From positions 33,400 through 97,399 of the forward strand of contig QPGA01000006.1 of assembly GCA_003332265.1 (NCBI GenBank): a stretch of DNA of 64,000 bases, read 5' to 3'. This stretch comes from Candidatus Accumulibacter meliphilus. GTDB taxonomy: Bacteria; Pseudomonadota; Gammaproteobacteria; Burkholderiales; Rhodocyclaceae. This document shows, piece by piece, positions 1 to 9,640 of the stretch (its first letter is position 1; each line of letters begins with the position of its first letter). Under the pieces are notes generated by a model. That model made no database searches and was not told the DNA's origin. It was given only the letters and a program-made list of their open reading frames with translations. The position numbers were made by a program, and so were the translations under genes.

Positions 1-121
1 GCTCTGCTTTCTGGCCGGCGCCAACTCGATCTTTTATGGCGACAAGCTGCTCACCACCGGCAATCCGGAAGCGGATCGTGACGAAGCCCTGTTCGAGAAA
101 CTTGGCCTGCGCCCGATCTAG
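1..121 (+). CDS. bioB: Biotin synthase BioB, C-terminal end (partial)
   Basis: Only the last 39 or so codons are present; the gene begins before the window. The visible residues include [15 protein letters not shown] followed by a short tail ending in KLGLRPI, the well-conserved C-terminus of the radical SAM enzyme that inserts sulfur into dethiobiotin. The stop (TAG, 119-121) lies six bases before the bioC start, so the two biotin genes are probably one operon. The radical SAM CxxxCxxC motif is outside the window. Confidence 0.93.
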   Translation, partial: LCFLAGANSIFYGDKLLTTGNPEADRDEALFEKLGLRPI

Positions 122-127
122 TCACTC

Positions 128-1018
128 ATGAAAGCACCGGCGCAGTTCGTTGATCAGCGCCAGGTGCGACGCAGTTTTGCCCGCGCCGCGGCCAGCTACG
201 ATGAAGTGGCCGTACTGCAGCGCGAGATCGCGAGCCGCATGCTGGCCAGGCTGGACTACGTGCGCATCGAGCCGCAGCGCATTCTCGATCTCGGCTGTGG
301 TACCGGCGCCAGCCTCACCGCCCTGCACGAGCGCTATCCCGGCGCTCTGCTCATCGGCGCCGACCTCTGCGAAAACATGCTGCGCGCCAGCCAGGCCTCG
401 CGCTCACGCGTGCGCTGGCTGATGCCCTTCCTGCGTCGCCAGCGAACGCCCTTGCTGGCGGCGGATGCCGGCGCTCTGCCGTTTCCGCCGCAGTCGATCG
501 GCCTGCTCTGGTCGAACCTGATGCTGCACTGGCTTGACGACCCGCTGGCGGTGTTTCGTGAAGCGCATCGCCTGCTCGACGTCGGTGGCTTGCTGATGTT
601 CTCTGCCTGCGGACCGGACACCTTGAAGGAACTGCGCGCCAGCTTCAACGACGGCCAGGTGCACACGCAACGCTTCAACGACATGCATGACTACGGCGAC
701 ATGTTGCTTGAATGCGGCTTTTCCGACCCGGTGATGGACGCCGAGTTGCTGACCATGACCTACGCCGGCTTCGATCAGCTGCTCATCGATCTGCGCCATA
801 GCGGCTCGACCTGCGCCATGCAGACCCGCAACCATGGCTTGACGGGACGTGCGGCGTGGGCAAGGGCACGCGCGGCGTACGCGCGGCTCGCCGCTGACGA
901 TGGCCGCGTGCCGGCGACGGTGGAAGTGGTTTACGGTCACGCCTGGAAAGCGGCGCCGAGAAAACCCCCCGCCGGACTGAGCATCGTCCGCTTCGACCCG
1001 CAGCAGCGGATGCGTTGA
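128..1018 (+). CDS. bioC: Malonyl-[acyl-carrier protein] O-methyltransferase BioC
   Basis: A 296-residue class I SAM-dependent methyltransferase. Motif I is ILDLGCGTG at residues 52-60, and the N-terminal RRSFARAAASYDEVA stretch is typical of BioC. BioC methylates the free carboxyl of malonyl-ACP so that it can enter fatty-acid elongation and yield pimeloyl-ACP for biotin. Its position directly after bioB supports biotin over other methyltransferase roles. It is convergent with ilvN; a GC-rich stem without a T-run lies between them at about 1020-1050. Confidence 0.9.
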   Translation: MKAPAQFVDQRQVRRSFARAAASYDEVAVLQREIASRMLARLDYVRIEPQRILDLGCGTGASLTALHERYPGALLIGADLCENMLRASQASRSRVRWLMPFLRRQRTPLLAADAGALPFPPQSIGLLWSNLMLHWLDDPLAVFREAHRLLDVGGLLMFSACGPDTLKELRASFNDGQVHTQRFNDMHDYGDMLLECGFSDPVMDAELLTMTYAGFDQLLIDLRHSGSTCAMQTRNHGLTGRAAWARARAAYARLAADDGRVPATVEVVYGHAWKAAPRKPPAGLSIVRFDPQQRMR

Positions 1019-1060
1019 GCGGGCCGCCAGCCACGAGCGCCGGCGGCCGAACTTTCCGAC

Positions 1061-1369
1061 TTAGCGGAAGAACTCCTCAAGGCGGATGAAGACCTCGTGT
1101 TCGGCGCCGTGCCGACGCACCCCCAGGACGTCCTCCAGCTTCTCCACCTGCTTGACCATCTGCTCCAGACGTTGGTCTTCATTGACCAACAGCCAGATGC
1201 GACTGGTCGCGCCACTGCCCACCGGCATCACCAGGATACCTTCGACGTTGTAGGCGCGGCGCGAGAACAGACCGACGACGTGCGACATGACACCCGGGTG
1301 GTTGTAGACGTCCAGTTCCAGCACCGTACGAGCCACAGCCTGGTTTTCCATTCTTGAGATCGTGTTCAT
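1061..1369 (-). CDS. ilvN: Acetolactate synthase small (regulatory) subunit
   Basis: 102 residues, close in length to enterobacterial IlvN and shorter than IlvH (~160). One ACT domain is visible, with HPGVMSHVVGLFSRRAYNVEG at about residues 24-44 and IWLLVNEDQRLEQM in the second half. It is the regulatory partner of the catalytic subunit in valine, leucine and isoleucine synthesis and probably confers valine feedback inhibition. The ATG at 1369 follows the ilvB stop by only a few bases, so it is co-transcribed with ilvB. Confidence 0.93.
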   Translation of the reverse strand: MNTISRMENQAVARTVLELDVYNHPGVMSHVVGLFSRRAYNVEGILVMPVGSGATSRIWLLVNEDQRLEQMVKQVEKLEDVLGVRRHGAEHEVFIRLEEFFR

Positions 1370-1374
1370 GGTTT

Positions 1375-3057
1375 TCAGCCTCCGATCATGTCTTTGTTGG
1401 CGGCACCGGGCGGCACCATCGGCAAAACCTGTTCGTGCATGGCGATACTGGCGTGAATCAGCATCGGGCCGCGGCTGGACAACGCCGCGGCCAGGGCTGC
1501 ACGCGGATCGCTGGCCGTATCGAGATCGATGGCCGGCACGCCAAAGCCTTCGGCAACGCGAACGAAGTCGGGCATGCCCTTGAACTTCGAAGCGTAGATG
1601 CGCTCGCCGTAGAACATCGTCTGCTGCTGGAAAACCAGGCCCAAAGATGAATTGTTCATCAGCACGATCTTGACATTGACCTTCTCCTCGGCGGCGGTGA
1701 CCAGTTCCTGGATATTCATCAGAATGCTGCCGTCACCGGTAAAGCAGACCACCGTCCGTTCCGGTTCGGCGAGAGCCGCGCCGATCGCTGCCGGCATTCC
1801 GAAGCCCATCGTGCCAAGACCGCCCGAGGTCAGCCACTGGCGCGGCCGGCGCAGCGGGTAAGCTTGTGCCACCCACATCTGATGCTGGCCGACGTCGGTG
1901 GTGATCGTCGCCTGATCGTCAAGGCAATCGGCGACGGCGCGGATCAAGCCGTAAGGCGTCCGCGGATCGTCGATTCCCGGCAGGCGTAACGGATGTGCTG
2001 CCTTCAGGCTGGCGACGCGCGCCAGCCAGGCTAGCCGCTGTTGCGCCTCAACGGCCGGCAACAAGGTCTGCAGCACCGCACCCACATCGCCGGCGATACC
2101 GACATGCGCGGTCTTGATCTTGTCCAGTTCCGAGGGGTCAATGTCGATATGGACGATCTTCGCCTGCGGGCAGAAACCGGCCACTTTGCCGGTCGCACGG
2201 TCGTCGAAACGCGCACCGACGGCGATCAGCAGATCGCACTCATCCAGCGCGAGGTTGGTAAAACGCGCGCCGTGCATGCCGAGCATACCCAGCGACAGCG
2301 AATGCTCGACCGGCATCGCACCGAGGGCCATCAGGGTCATCACCGTCGGCAGAGCGGCTTTTTCGGCCAGAGCCACAGCGGCTGCGGACGCTCCCGAATG
2401 CACGACCCCCCCGCCGAGGTAGAGAATCGGGCGGGAAGCCTCGTTGATCATCGCCGCGGCGACCGCGACCCGTTCAGCCACTGGCGCCGGAACGAGCTCG
2501 GCGACGCCGACCGCGGGCCACTCGCCGACCTCGACCACTTGATTCTGGACGTCCTTCGGGATGTCGATCAGTACCGGCCCCGGACGACCCGAAGCGGCGA
2601 TCCGGAAAGCCCGCGGGACGACTTCGAGCAGATCCTCGGCACAATTGACCAGGAAGTTATGCTTGGTAATCGGGATACTCAGACCATAGGTATCGACTTC
2701 CTGAAAGGCGTCGCTGCCGATCATCGCTCGCGGCACCTGCCCGGTGATCGCCACCAGCGGAATCGAATCCAGCTTGGCGTCGGCAATCGCCGTCAGCAGA
2801 TTGGTCGCCCCGGGGCCGGAAGAAGCCAGGCACACCGCCGGCATGCCGGTGGCACGAGCAATCCCCTGCGCCATGAAGCCGCCGCCCTGTTCGTGCCGCG
2901 CAAGCACGTGGTGAATCAGCGCCGACTGTGACAAGGCATCATAAATGGGCAGTATTGCTCCGCCGGGGATGCCGGCCAGGGTGCGAACCCCCTGTCGTTC
3001 CAGCAGGCGCACGACAATCTGTGCGCCGCTGAGGGTTTCGGATGTTTGCTTGGGCAA
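1375..3057 (-). CDS. ilvB: Acetolactate synthase large (catalytic) subunit
   Basis: About 560 residues of the ThDP enzyme that condenses pyruvate to acetolactate, or with 2-oxobutyrate to acetohydroxybutyrate. The ThDP-contacting HEQGGGFMAQG motif is near residue 60, and the C-terminal ThDP/Mg motif begins GDGSILMNIQEL and continues to LMNNSSLG. I place the start at a TTG at 3057 because AAGGAG sits 6 nt upstream; an in-frame TTG at 3072 overlaps that ribosome-binding site. The gene lies behind a Val/Leu-rich leader and a terminator hairpin, so transcription attenuation is likely. Confidence 0.94.
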   Translation of the reverse strand: MPKQTSETLSGAQIVVRLLERQGVRTLAGIPGGAILPIYDALSQSALIHHVLARHEQGGGFMAQGIARATGMPAVCLASSGPGATNLLTAIADAKLDSIPLVAITGQVPRAMIGSDAFQEVDTYGLSIPITKHNFLVNCAEDLLEVVPRAFRIAASGRPGPVLIDIPKDVQNQVVEVGEWPAVGVAELVPAPVAERVAVAAAMINEASRPILYLGGGVVHSGASAAAVALAEKAALPTVMTLMALGAMPVEHSLSLGMLGMHGARFTNLALDECDLLIAVGARFDDRATGKVAGFCPQAKIVHIDIDPSELDKIKTAHVGIAGDVGAVLQTLLPAVEAQQRLAWLARVASLKAAHPLRLPGIDDPRTPYGLIRAVADCLDDQATITTDVGQHQMWVAQAYPLRRPRQWLTSGGLGTMGFGMPAAIGAALAEPERTVVCFTGDGSILMNIQELVTAAEEKVNVKIVLMNNSSLGLVFQQQTMFYGERIYASKFKGMPDFVRVAEGFGVPAIDLDTASDPRAALAAALSSRGPMLIHASIAMHEQVLPMVPPGAANKDMIGG

Positions 3058-3110
3058 GAGACTCTCCTTCAATTGAATTGCGCTGCTGACTTGGCCGAAT
3101 GTGGCGTCAG

Positions 3111-3150
3111 AAAAGAAAACCCCCGCCCGGCTTGCACCGGCGGGGGTTTC
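3111..3150 (-). terminator. Attenuator-like intrinsic terminator in the ilvB leader
   Basis: On the minus strand AAACCCCCGCCGG pairs with CCGGGCGGGGGTTT around a six-base loop, with one bulged G, and is followed by a T-rich run. It lies between the leader peptide stop (3173) and the ilvB start (3057), where an attenuator terminator should be. The alternative antiterminator pairing was not worked out. Confidence 0.8.
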
Positions 3151-3172
3151 TGGAATGAGTTGTCGTTTCTTT

Positions 3173-3334
3173 CTACGCTTTGACTGAACTTCTCCCGGCC
3201 CTCGACGGTGTGTCGTCTGGTACGCGTACCAGGGGTACGACGCCTACCAGAGACACGCCGACAGCAACGACCGCACGTGCGCCAGTGGAAGCAAGCGGAT
3301 TGGTATTATGGTCGTGGAAGTGGCGCATCGTCAT
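3173..3334 (-). CDS. ilvBN leader peptide (attenuation control)
   Basis: A short ORF of about 53 codons ending 23 bases before the terminator hairpin. Its middle reads AVVAVGVSLVGVVPLVRV, which is dominated by Val and Leu codons, as expected of a leader whose translation senses charged tRNA-Val and tRNA-Leu. It is the functional counterpart of E. coli ivbL but differs in sequence and is longer. The exact start is uncertain: ATGs at 3334 and 3328 and a TTG at 3364 are all in frame, and none has a clear ribosome-binding site. Confidence 0.72.
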   Translation of the reverse strand: MTMRHFHDHNTNPLASTGARAVVAVGVSLVGVVPLVRVPDDTPSRAGRSSVKA

Positions 3335-3444
3335 CACGTTGAAGTCATTTGAGCCGAAGGCCAATTAGAACCGAGCGTGGAAAATAATGCAAGCCTTACG
3401 CGAGATCAGCAGCACCGAACACGCAGGCTGTTGTAGCAACAGGC

Positions 3445-4731
3445 TCAGTCGTGCCCGCCGGCCTCGGCTCTGCCTTGCGCAGCTCCCGCATCGCCTGCCG
3501 CTGGCAGCGCCTCGTCATCAGGAACTGGCAACGGCGGCGCGTCGAGCGCCGCGGCCAGCGGTACCTGGCGGTTGACTTGATAACTGGCAATCAGAATGAA
3601 TGCCGACGACGCCAGGACCACCAGCATGATCGAACCGTCGAGATAACTGGGCAGCAAGAACGCTTCGCGAACGTGCAGGAAAAGCAGAACCGTAATCAGG
3701 CCGCGCGGGGCAATCCACATCAGAGGCCCGGCAGCCGCCGGCCCCAGCATCAGCCGCAACATGATGAAACGACTGCCGTAGACCACCGCCAGAACCAGGC
3801 CCGCACCCAACCAGGCCGACGACGACGTGAGGTCGGAGAGATCTGTCCAGTAGCCGAAGAGCACGAAGAAAAAGCCGCGCACAACGAAGGTCAGTTCCAC
3901 GACCAGGGTACGAAACTCGGACAGCGTCGTTTCGTAGTCTCGGCTGATCCACAGACTAACCGGCCGAAAGCGGGTAACCAGCGACGGCTTATTGAGCAAC
4001 AGGCCCAGAAAGAGCACCATAATCAACGGCGAGAGATGCAGCAACTCGCCTGTCGCGTACAAGGCGAACAAGCCTGCCAGTAGCGGCACAAAGCGGATCG
4101 GCCCCGACACGCGCAGCAAGAGGAGCATCAGCACCAGGGCGCAGAGCATCGACAACAGCAGCGACAGCACGCCGCCACCGAGCAGCGCCAACAGGGCACC
4201 AGAAAGCGTACCGTCCGAACCCAGCAGCGAAAAGAAAACCAGGACGCCGATAATGTCCGACATCGAACTTTCGTAGGTAATGAACTCGCGCGCCTTGGGC
4301 GGCAGAAACGTACAGCTGGGGATGGCCACCGCGCTGCTGATAACGGCTACCGAGCTTGCCAGGAGAAGGGCCTGCACGGCGCCGAGACCCAACACCCAGC
4401 GACCGGCCAGCGCGAAGCTGAGCGTGGCAATGACAAAACCCGCAGTCGCCAGCAGGAAGGTCGCCGCGATGAGGCGCAGGCGCTGGCGTCGCAATTCGAT
4501 GTCCAGGGCGCCTTCCAGCACGATCAACACCAGGCCGATGGTACCGACGATGGGCACCAGGGTACCGGCCCAGCCCAGTGTCACTCCAAAAGAGTCGAGC
4601 AAGGGCCGCGCCAGAAGGCCGCTGGTGACCAATACGATCACCGACGGCACACCCGAACGCCGACAAAGACGCTCGACCGCGAAAACGATGAGCAGGAACA
4701 CGGAAGCGCTGAGGATGGTGGGATAAGTCAT
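3445..4731 (-). CDS. Cation:proton antiporter (CPA/KefB-NhaP superfamily)
   Basis: About 428 residues with roughly a dozen hydrophobic segments covering nearly the whole chain, ending in a short acidic tail. The pattern (GTIGLVLIVLEGALDIEL near residue 70, then FITYESSMSDIIGVLVFF) is that of the sodium/hydrogen exchanger membrane domain, including the helix region that carries the ion-binding Asp. No TrkA-N or TrkA-C regulatory domain is present. It would exchange Na+ or K+ for H+ at the inner membrane; the substrate cannot be told from sequence. I use the ATG at 4731 (MTYPTILSAS) rather than an upstream in-frame start. Confidence 0.75.
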   Translation of the reverse strand: MTYPTILSASVFLLIVFAVERLCRRSGVPSVIVLVTSGLLARPLLDSFGVTLGWAGTLVPIVGTIGLVLIVLEGALDIELRRQRLRLIAATFLLATAGFVIATLSFALAGRWVLGLGAVQALLLASSVAVISSAVAIPSCTFLPPKAREFITYESSMSDIIGVLVFFSLLGSDGTLSGALLALLGGGVLSLLLSMLCALVLMLLLLRVSGPIRFVPLLAGLFALYATGELLHLSPLIMVLFLGLLLNKPSLVTRFRPVSLWISRDYETTLSEFRTLVVELTFVVRGFFFVLFGYWTDLSDLTSSSAWLGAGLVLAVVYGSRFIMLRLMLGPAAAGPLMWIAPRGLITVLLFLHVREAFLLPSYLDGSIMLVVLASSAFILIASYQVNRQVPLAAALDAPPLPVPDDEALPAAGDAGAAQGRAEAGGHD

Positions 4732-5043
4732 GGTTCGATTCGAAGGCCAGGCACGCGTCGCGAACAAGAATCATCGCGCCAAGCGTGGGCTCCTGCAGGC
4801 AGCTCGCCAGCAAGGCCTTGAGCAGACAACAGCCGACGCGCTTCCGCCAGCGCTGTCAGAGCCACGACAGCGTCGGCAAGACGAGTGGAAATATGCGTTC
4901 TGGAAAGCTGGCCGGAACGGCGGACGGACGCCCGTCAGACGGAGAAGATGCGCCCGCAGGAAAAAGTGCTGGGAAGCTCCTGGCACTTTCGCTGGCCTGT
5001 CGGCCTCGCCCGGGACTGCGCCCCGGACGAGCCCATACGGCAA

Positions 5044-5475
5044 TCAGCCAGCGATATACTTTTCCAGCTGCTGGATGATGAACTGCTGTTCGGAAATCGT
5101 TTCCTTGACCACGTCGCCAATGGAAACGATGCCGAGAAGCGTGTGATCGTCATCGAGAACAGGCAGGTGACGGAAGTGCCTTTCGGTCATGATCGCCATG
5201 CACTCGTCCACCGTCTGGTCGGGCGTCACGTACAGCACCTTGTCGCTCATGATGTCGCGAACCCGCGTGTCGCGCGAGGATTTGTCCAGCAGGGAGACCT
5301 TGCGAGCATAGTCACGCTCGGAGAAGATGCCCAGCAAATGCTCCTTCTCGATCACCAAGACGGCACCAACGTTGTATTCGGCCATCACCTGCAAGGCGGA
5401 GAAAACCGATTCGTCCGGTGCAACGGTTACCAGCTTCCCATCCTTGCTAGCAAGGATTTGCTTGAGCGTCTTCAT
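5044..5475 (-). CDS. Tandem CBS-domain protein
   Basis: 143 residues made almost entirely of two CBS domains (about residues 10-65 and 75-135). The phrases VGAVLVIEKEHLLGIFSERDY and HLPVLDDDHTLLGIVSIGD show the repeated beta-alpha-beta core. Such stand-alone pairs bind adenine nucleotides (AMP, ATP or SAM) and act as energy sensors. No effector domain is attached and the neighbours (antiporter, cytochrome c4) do not fix the partner. The product is cytoplasmic, with no signal peptide. Confidence 0.85.
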   Translation of the reverse strand: MKTLKQILASKDGKLVTVAPDESVFSALQVMAEYNVGAVLVIEKEHLLGIFSERDYARKVSLLDKSSRDTRVRDIMSDKVLYVTPDQTVDECMAIMTERHFRHLPVLDDDHTLLGIVSIGDVVKETISEQQFIIQQLEKYIAG

Positions 5476-5612
5476 GAAACGTCCTTTCTGGTCAAGAAGT
5501 CACGCCACCATACTAGAGCGTCCGCCGCCCATTGCCAAGGAAAGTCTTCCCCGTGCTACGGTGTCGTGAAATTCGCCGCCAAGTCCTGCGAGAAAGTCAG
5601 CAGCCAGAGCGC

Positions 5613-6248
5613 CTAGCGCAAACCGGCAACGTACTCGGCGACAGCATTGATCTGCGGGTCGGAGAGCTTGCCGGCAATGACGCGCATCATGCTCTCGGCG
5701 TCGTTGGCGCGTTCGTGGCTACGAAAAGTCTTCAACTGGTTCACCGTGTACTCCGCGTACTGTCCTGCCAGGCGCGGATACTGCACCGGCAGACCGGCAC
5801 CGGCGGGTCCGTGGCAGCCTGCGCAGGCCGGAATGCCCTTTTCGAAATCGCCCTTGCGCCACAACGCCTGGCCTTGGGCAAGCAGTTTCTCGTTGGTCGC
5901 CACCGAAGGTGTCATCTTTTGCTGCGAGAAATACACCGCCAGACTATGCATGTCTTCATCGGAGAGCGCCGCGACCATGCCAGCCATGATCGCGTTATCA
6001 CGTACCGGTGGCTTGCCGTCAACGGACTTGAAGTTGGTCAACTGCTTGTACAGGTACTGCGGGATCTGACCAGCCAGAATCGGATTGGCCGAAGTCGGAC
6101 TGTTGCCATCGGCGCCGTGGCAAGCAACGCACAGGTCTTTCGCAATTTCCTTGGCTTTTGCCAAGTCAAGCTTTGCTGGTGCCTGCTCTGACGCGAAGGC
6201 GGGTAAACTGGCGGCCAGGAGAACCGCAACTGCCGTTGTACGAATCAT
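5613..6248 (-). CDS. Cytochrome c4, dihaem c-type cytochrome
   Basis: About 211 residues starting at the ATG at 6248. A signal peptide (MIRTTAVAVLLAASLPAFAS) is followed by two homologous class I cytochrome c domains with haem motifs CVACH and CAGCH; each domain also has a Met in a suitable ligand position. Cytochrome c4 is a periplasmic electron carrier feeding terminal oxidases such as cbb3. Placement beside engB is common in betaproteobacteria. The two genes are divergent, sharing a ~120-bp promoter region. Confidence 0.9.
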   Translation of the reverse strand: MIRTTAVAVLLAASLPAFASEQAPAKLDLAKAKEIAKDLCVACHGADGNSPTSANPILAGQIPQYLYKQLTNFKSVDGKPPVRDNAIMAGMVAALSDEDMHSLAVYFSQQKMTPSVATNEKLLAQGQALWRKGDFEKGIPACAGCHGPAGAGLPVQYPRLAGQYAEYTVNQLKTFRSHERANDAESMMRVIAGKLSDPQINAVAEYVAGLR

Positions 6249-6370
6249 GTCCAAACTCCCATTGACAACAATGACTGATCTGAGGCCGGCGAAGCCAAGC
6301 GACAAACCTGATATTCTATATCAGTTTGCTGTCTGGACACGTGCCGGTCCATCTACTCTCGGGTTCCCTG

Positions 6371-7084
6371 ATGCCACTCTTCCAGAAAGCTGCTTTCAGC
6401 ACGACGGTTGCCAAGCTGCGTGATCTACCCGCCGATTCACAGTGCGAAGTCGCCTTTGCCGGACGCTCGAACGCCGGCAAGTCGTCGGCGATCAATACGC
6501 TGGCCAATCACACCCGCCTGGCCTTTGTCTCCAAGACACCGGGACGAACGCAGCACCTCAATTACTTTTTGCTCGAACCAGGAAAATACTTCGTCGACCT
6601 GCCAGGCTACGGCTTCGCCAAAGCCCCGGAGGAGATCCGCTCGCAATGGGAAGGCTTGCTGGCGCCCTACCTGCGCCACCGCGACGCCCTCTGTGGTCTG
6701 GTGCTGATCATGGACAGTCGCCATCCACTCACCGAACTCGACTTGCAGATGTTCGGCTGGTTCGCGCCAACCGGCAAACCAATTCACGTCCTGCTGACCA
6801 AAGCTGACAAGCTGACTCGCCAGCAACAGCTACTGGTTTTTCGCGAGGTCCAGGAGGTATTGGCGGAAATTGGCGAGAACTTCAGCCTGCAGCTTTTTTC
6901 GAGCCTGCAGAAATCCGGCGTCAAGGAAGCGGAGGCGGTCCTCGCTGGCTGGCTTGACCTGCCGCTGAAAGACGACCCGGCGCCACGCACTGGGCTAGCC
7001 AGCGAGAAGAAAGCCCGCCCCAAGAAGCGCGGAGCCATGGGTTGGAGTGCGCGCAGCGGCAGCAGCGTCACCAAGAGTCATTAA
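6371..7084 (+). CDS. engB: Ribosome biogenesis GTPase EngB (YsxC/YihA)
   Basis: About 237 residues from the ATG at 6371 ([13 protein letters not shown]); an in-frame TTG at 6326 is less likely. The GTPase motifs are clear: G1 [10 protein letters not shown]3 DLPGYG and G4 TKAD. EngB is needed for assembly of the large ribosomal subunit. The tail beyond the G domain is Lys/Arg-rich. The TAA stop (7082-7084) is formed by a TA plus the first base of a 120-bp repeat, which suggests the repeat inserted at the very end of the gene. Confidence 0.95.
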   Translation: MPLFQKAAFSTTVAKLRDLPADSQCEVAFAGRSNAGKSSAINTLANHTRLAFVSKTPGRTQHLNYFLLEPGKYFVDLPGYGFAKAPEEIRSQWEGLLAPYLRHRDALCGLVLIMDSRHPLTELDLQMFGWFAPTGKPIHVLLTKADKLTRQQQLLVFREVQEVLAEIGENFSLQLFSSLQKSGVKEAEAVLAGWLDLPLKDDPAPRTGLASEKKARPKKRGAMGWSARSGSSVTKSH

Positions 7085-7204
7085 TGTGAAAGTCGCGCAA
7101 GCGACTCACGAAACTCCCTTCTCCCCCTGCGGGAGAAGGGTCTGGGGAAGAGGGAAACGATCATGACTTTCATGATTCGGGGTATCTCGACATGTCATGA
7201 CCGT
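7084..7204 (+). repeat. 120-bp hairpin repeat, copy a (possible MITE)
   Basis: Begins ATGTGAAAGTCGC and ends CATGTCATGACCGT, bounded by TA on each side (7082-7083 and 7205-7206). It contains two strong stems: AGTCGC-GCAA-GCGACT and CCCTTCTCCC paired with GGGAGAAGGG. It is followed directly by copy b with only TA between them. Confidence 0.85.
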
Positions 7205-7206
7205 TA

Positions 7207-7328
7207 ATGTGAAAGTCGCGCAAGCGACTCACAAACCTCCCCCTTCTCCCCTCGCGGGAGAAGGGTCAGGGGAAGAGGGGACGGTCATGGCTTTCATCAT
7301 CAGGGGTGTCTCGACATGTCATGACCGT
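7207..7328 (+). repeat. 120-bp hairpin repeat, copy b (tandem with copy a)
   Basis: Same ends and stems as copy a but with internal differences (for example ACAAACCTCCCCC and a GGCTTTCATCATC segment). TA lies on each side (7205-7206 and 7329-7330). The mismatches show that the tandem is not a very recent duplication of one unit. Confidence 0.85.
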
Positions 7329-7340
7329 TAGTCAAGGCGC

Positions 7341-9634
<2,294 letters not shown>

Positions 9635-9640
9635 CTCGCT

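Noticed and set aside
1019-1060. GC-rich stem between bioC and ilvN as terminator
   Set aside because: Stem is clear but there is no T-run on either strand, so I do not call an intrinsic terminator.
7084-7328. CRISPR-like tandem repeat
   Set aside because: Only two units of ~120 bp, no spacers of regular length, and dispersed copies elsewhere; it is an interspersed hairpin repeat.
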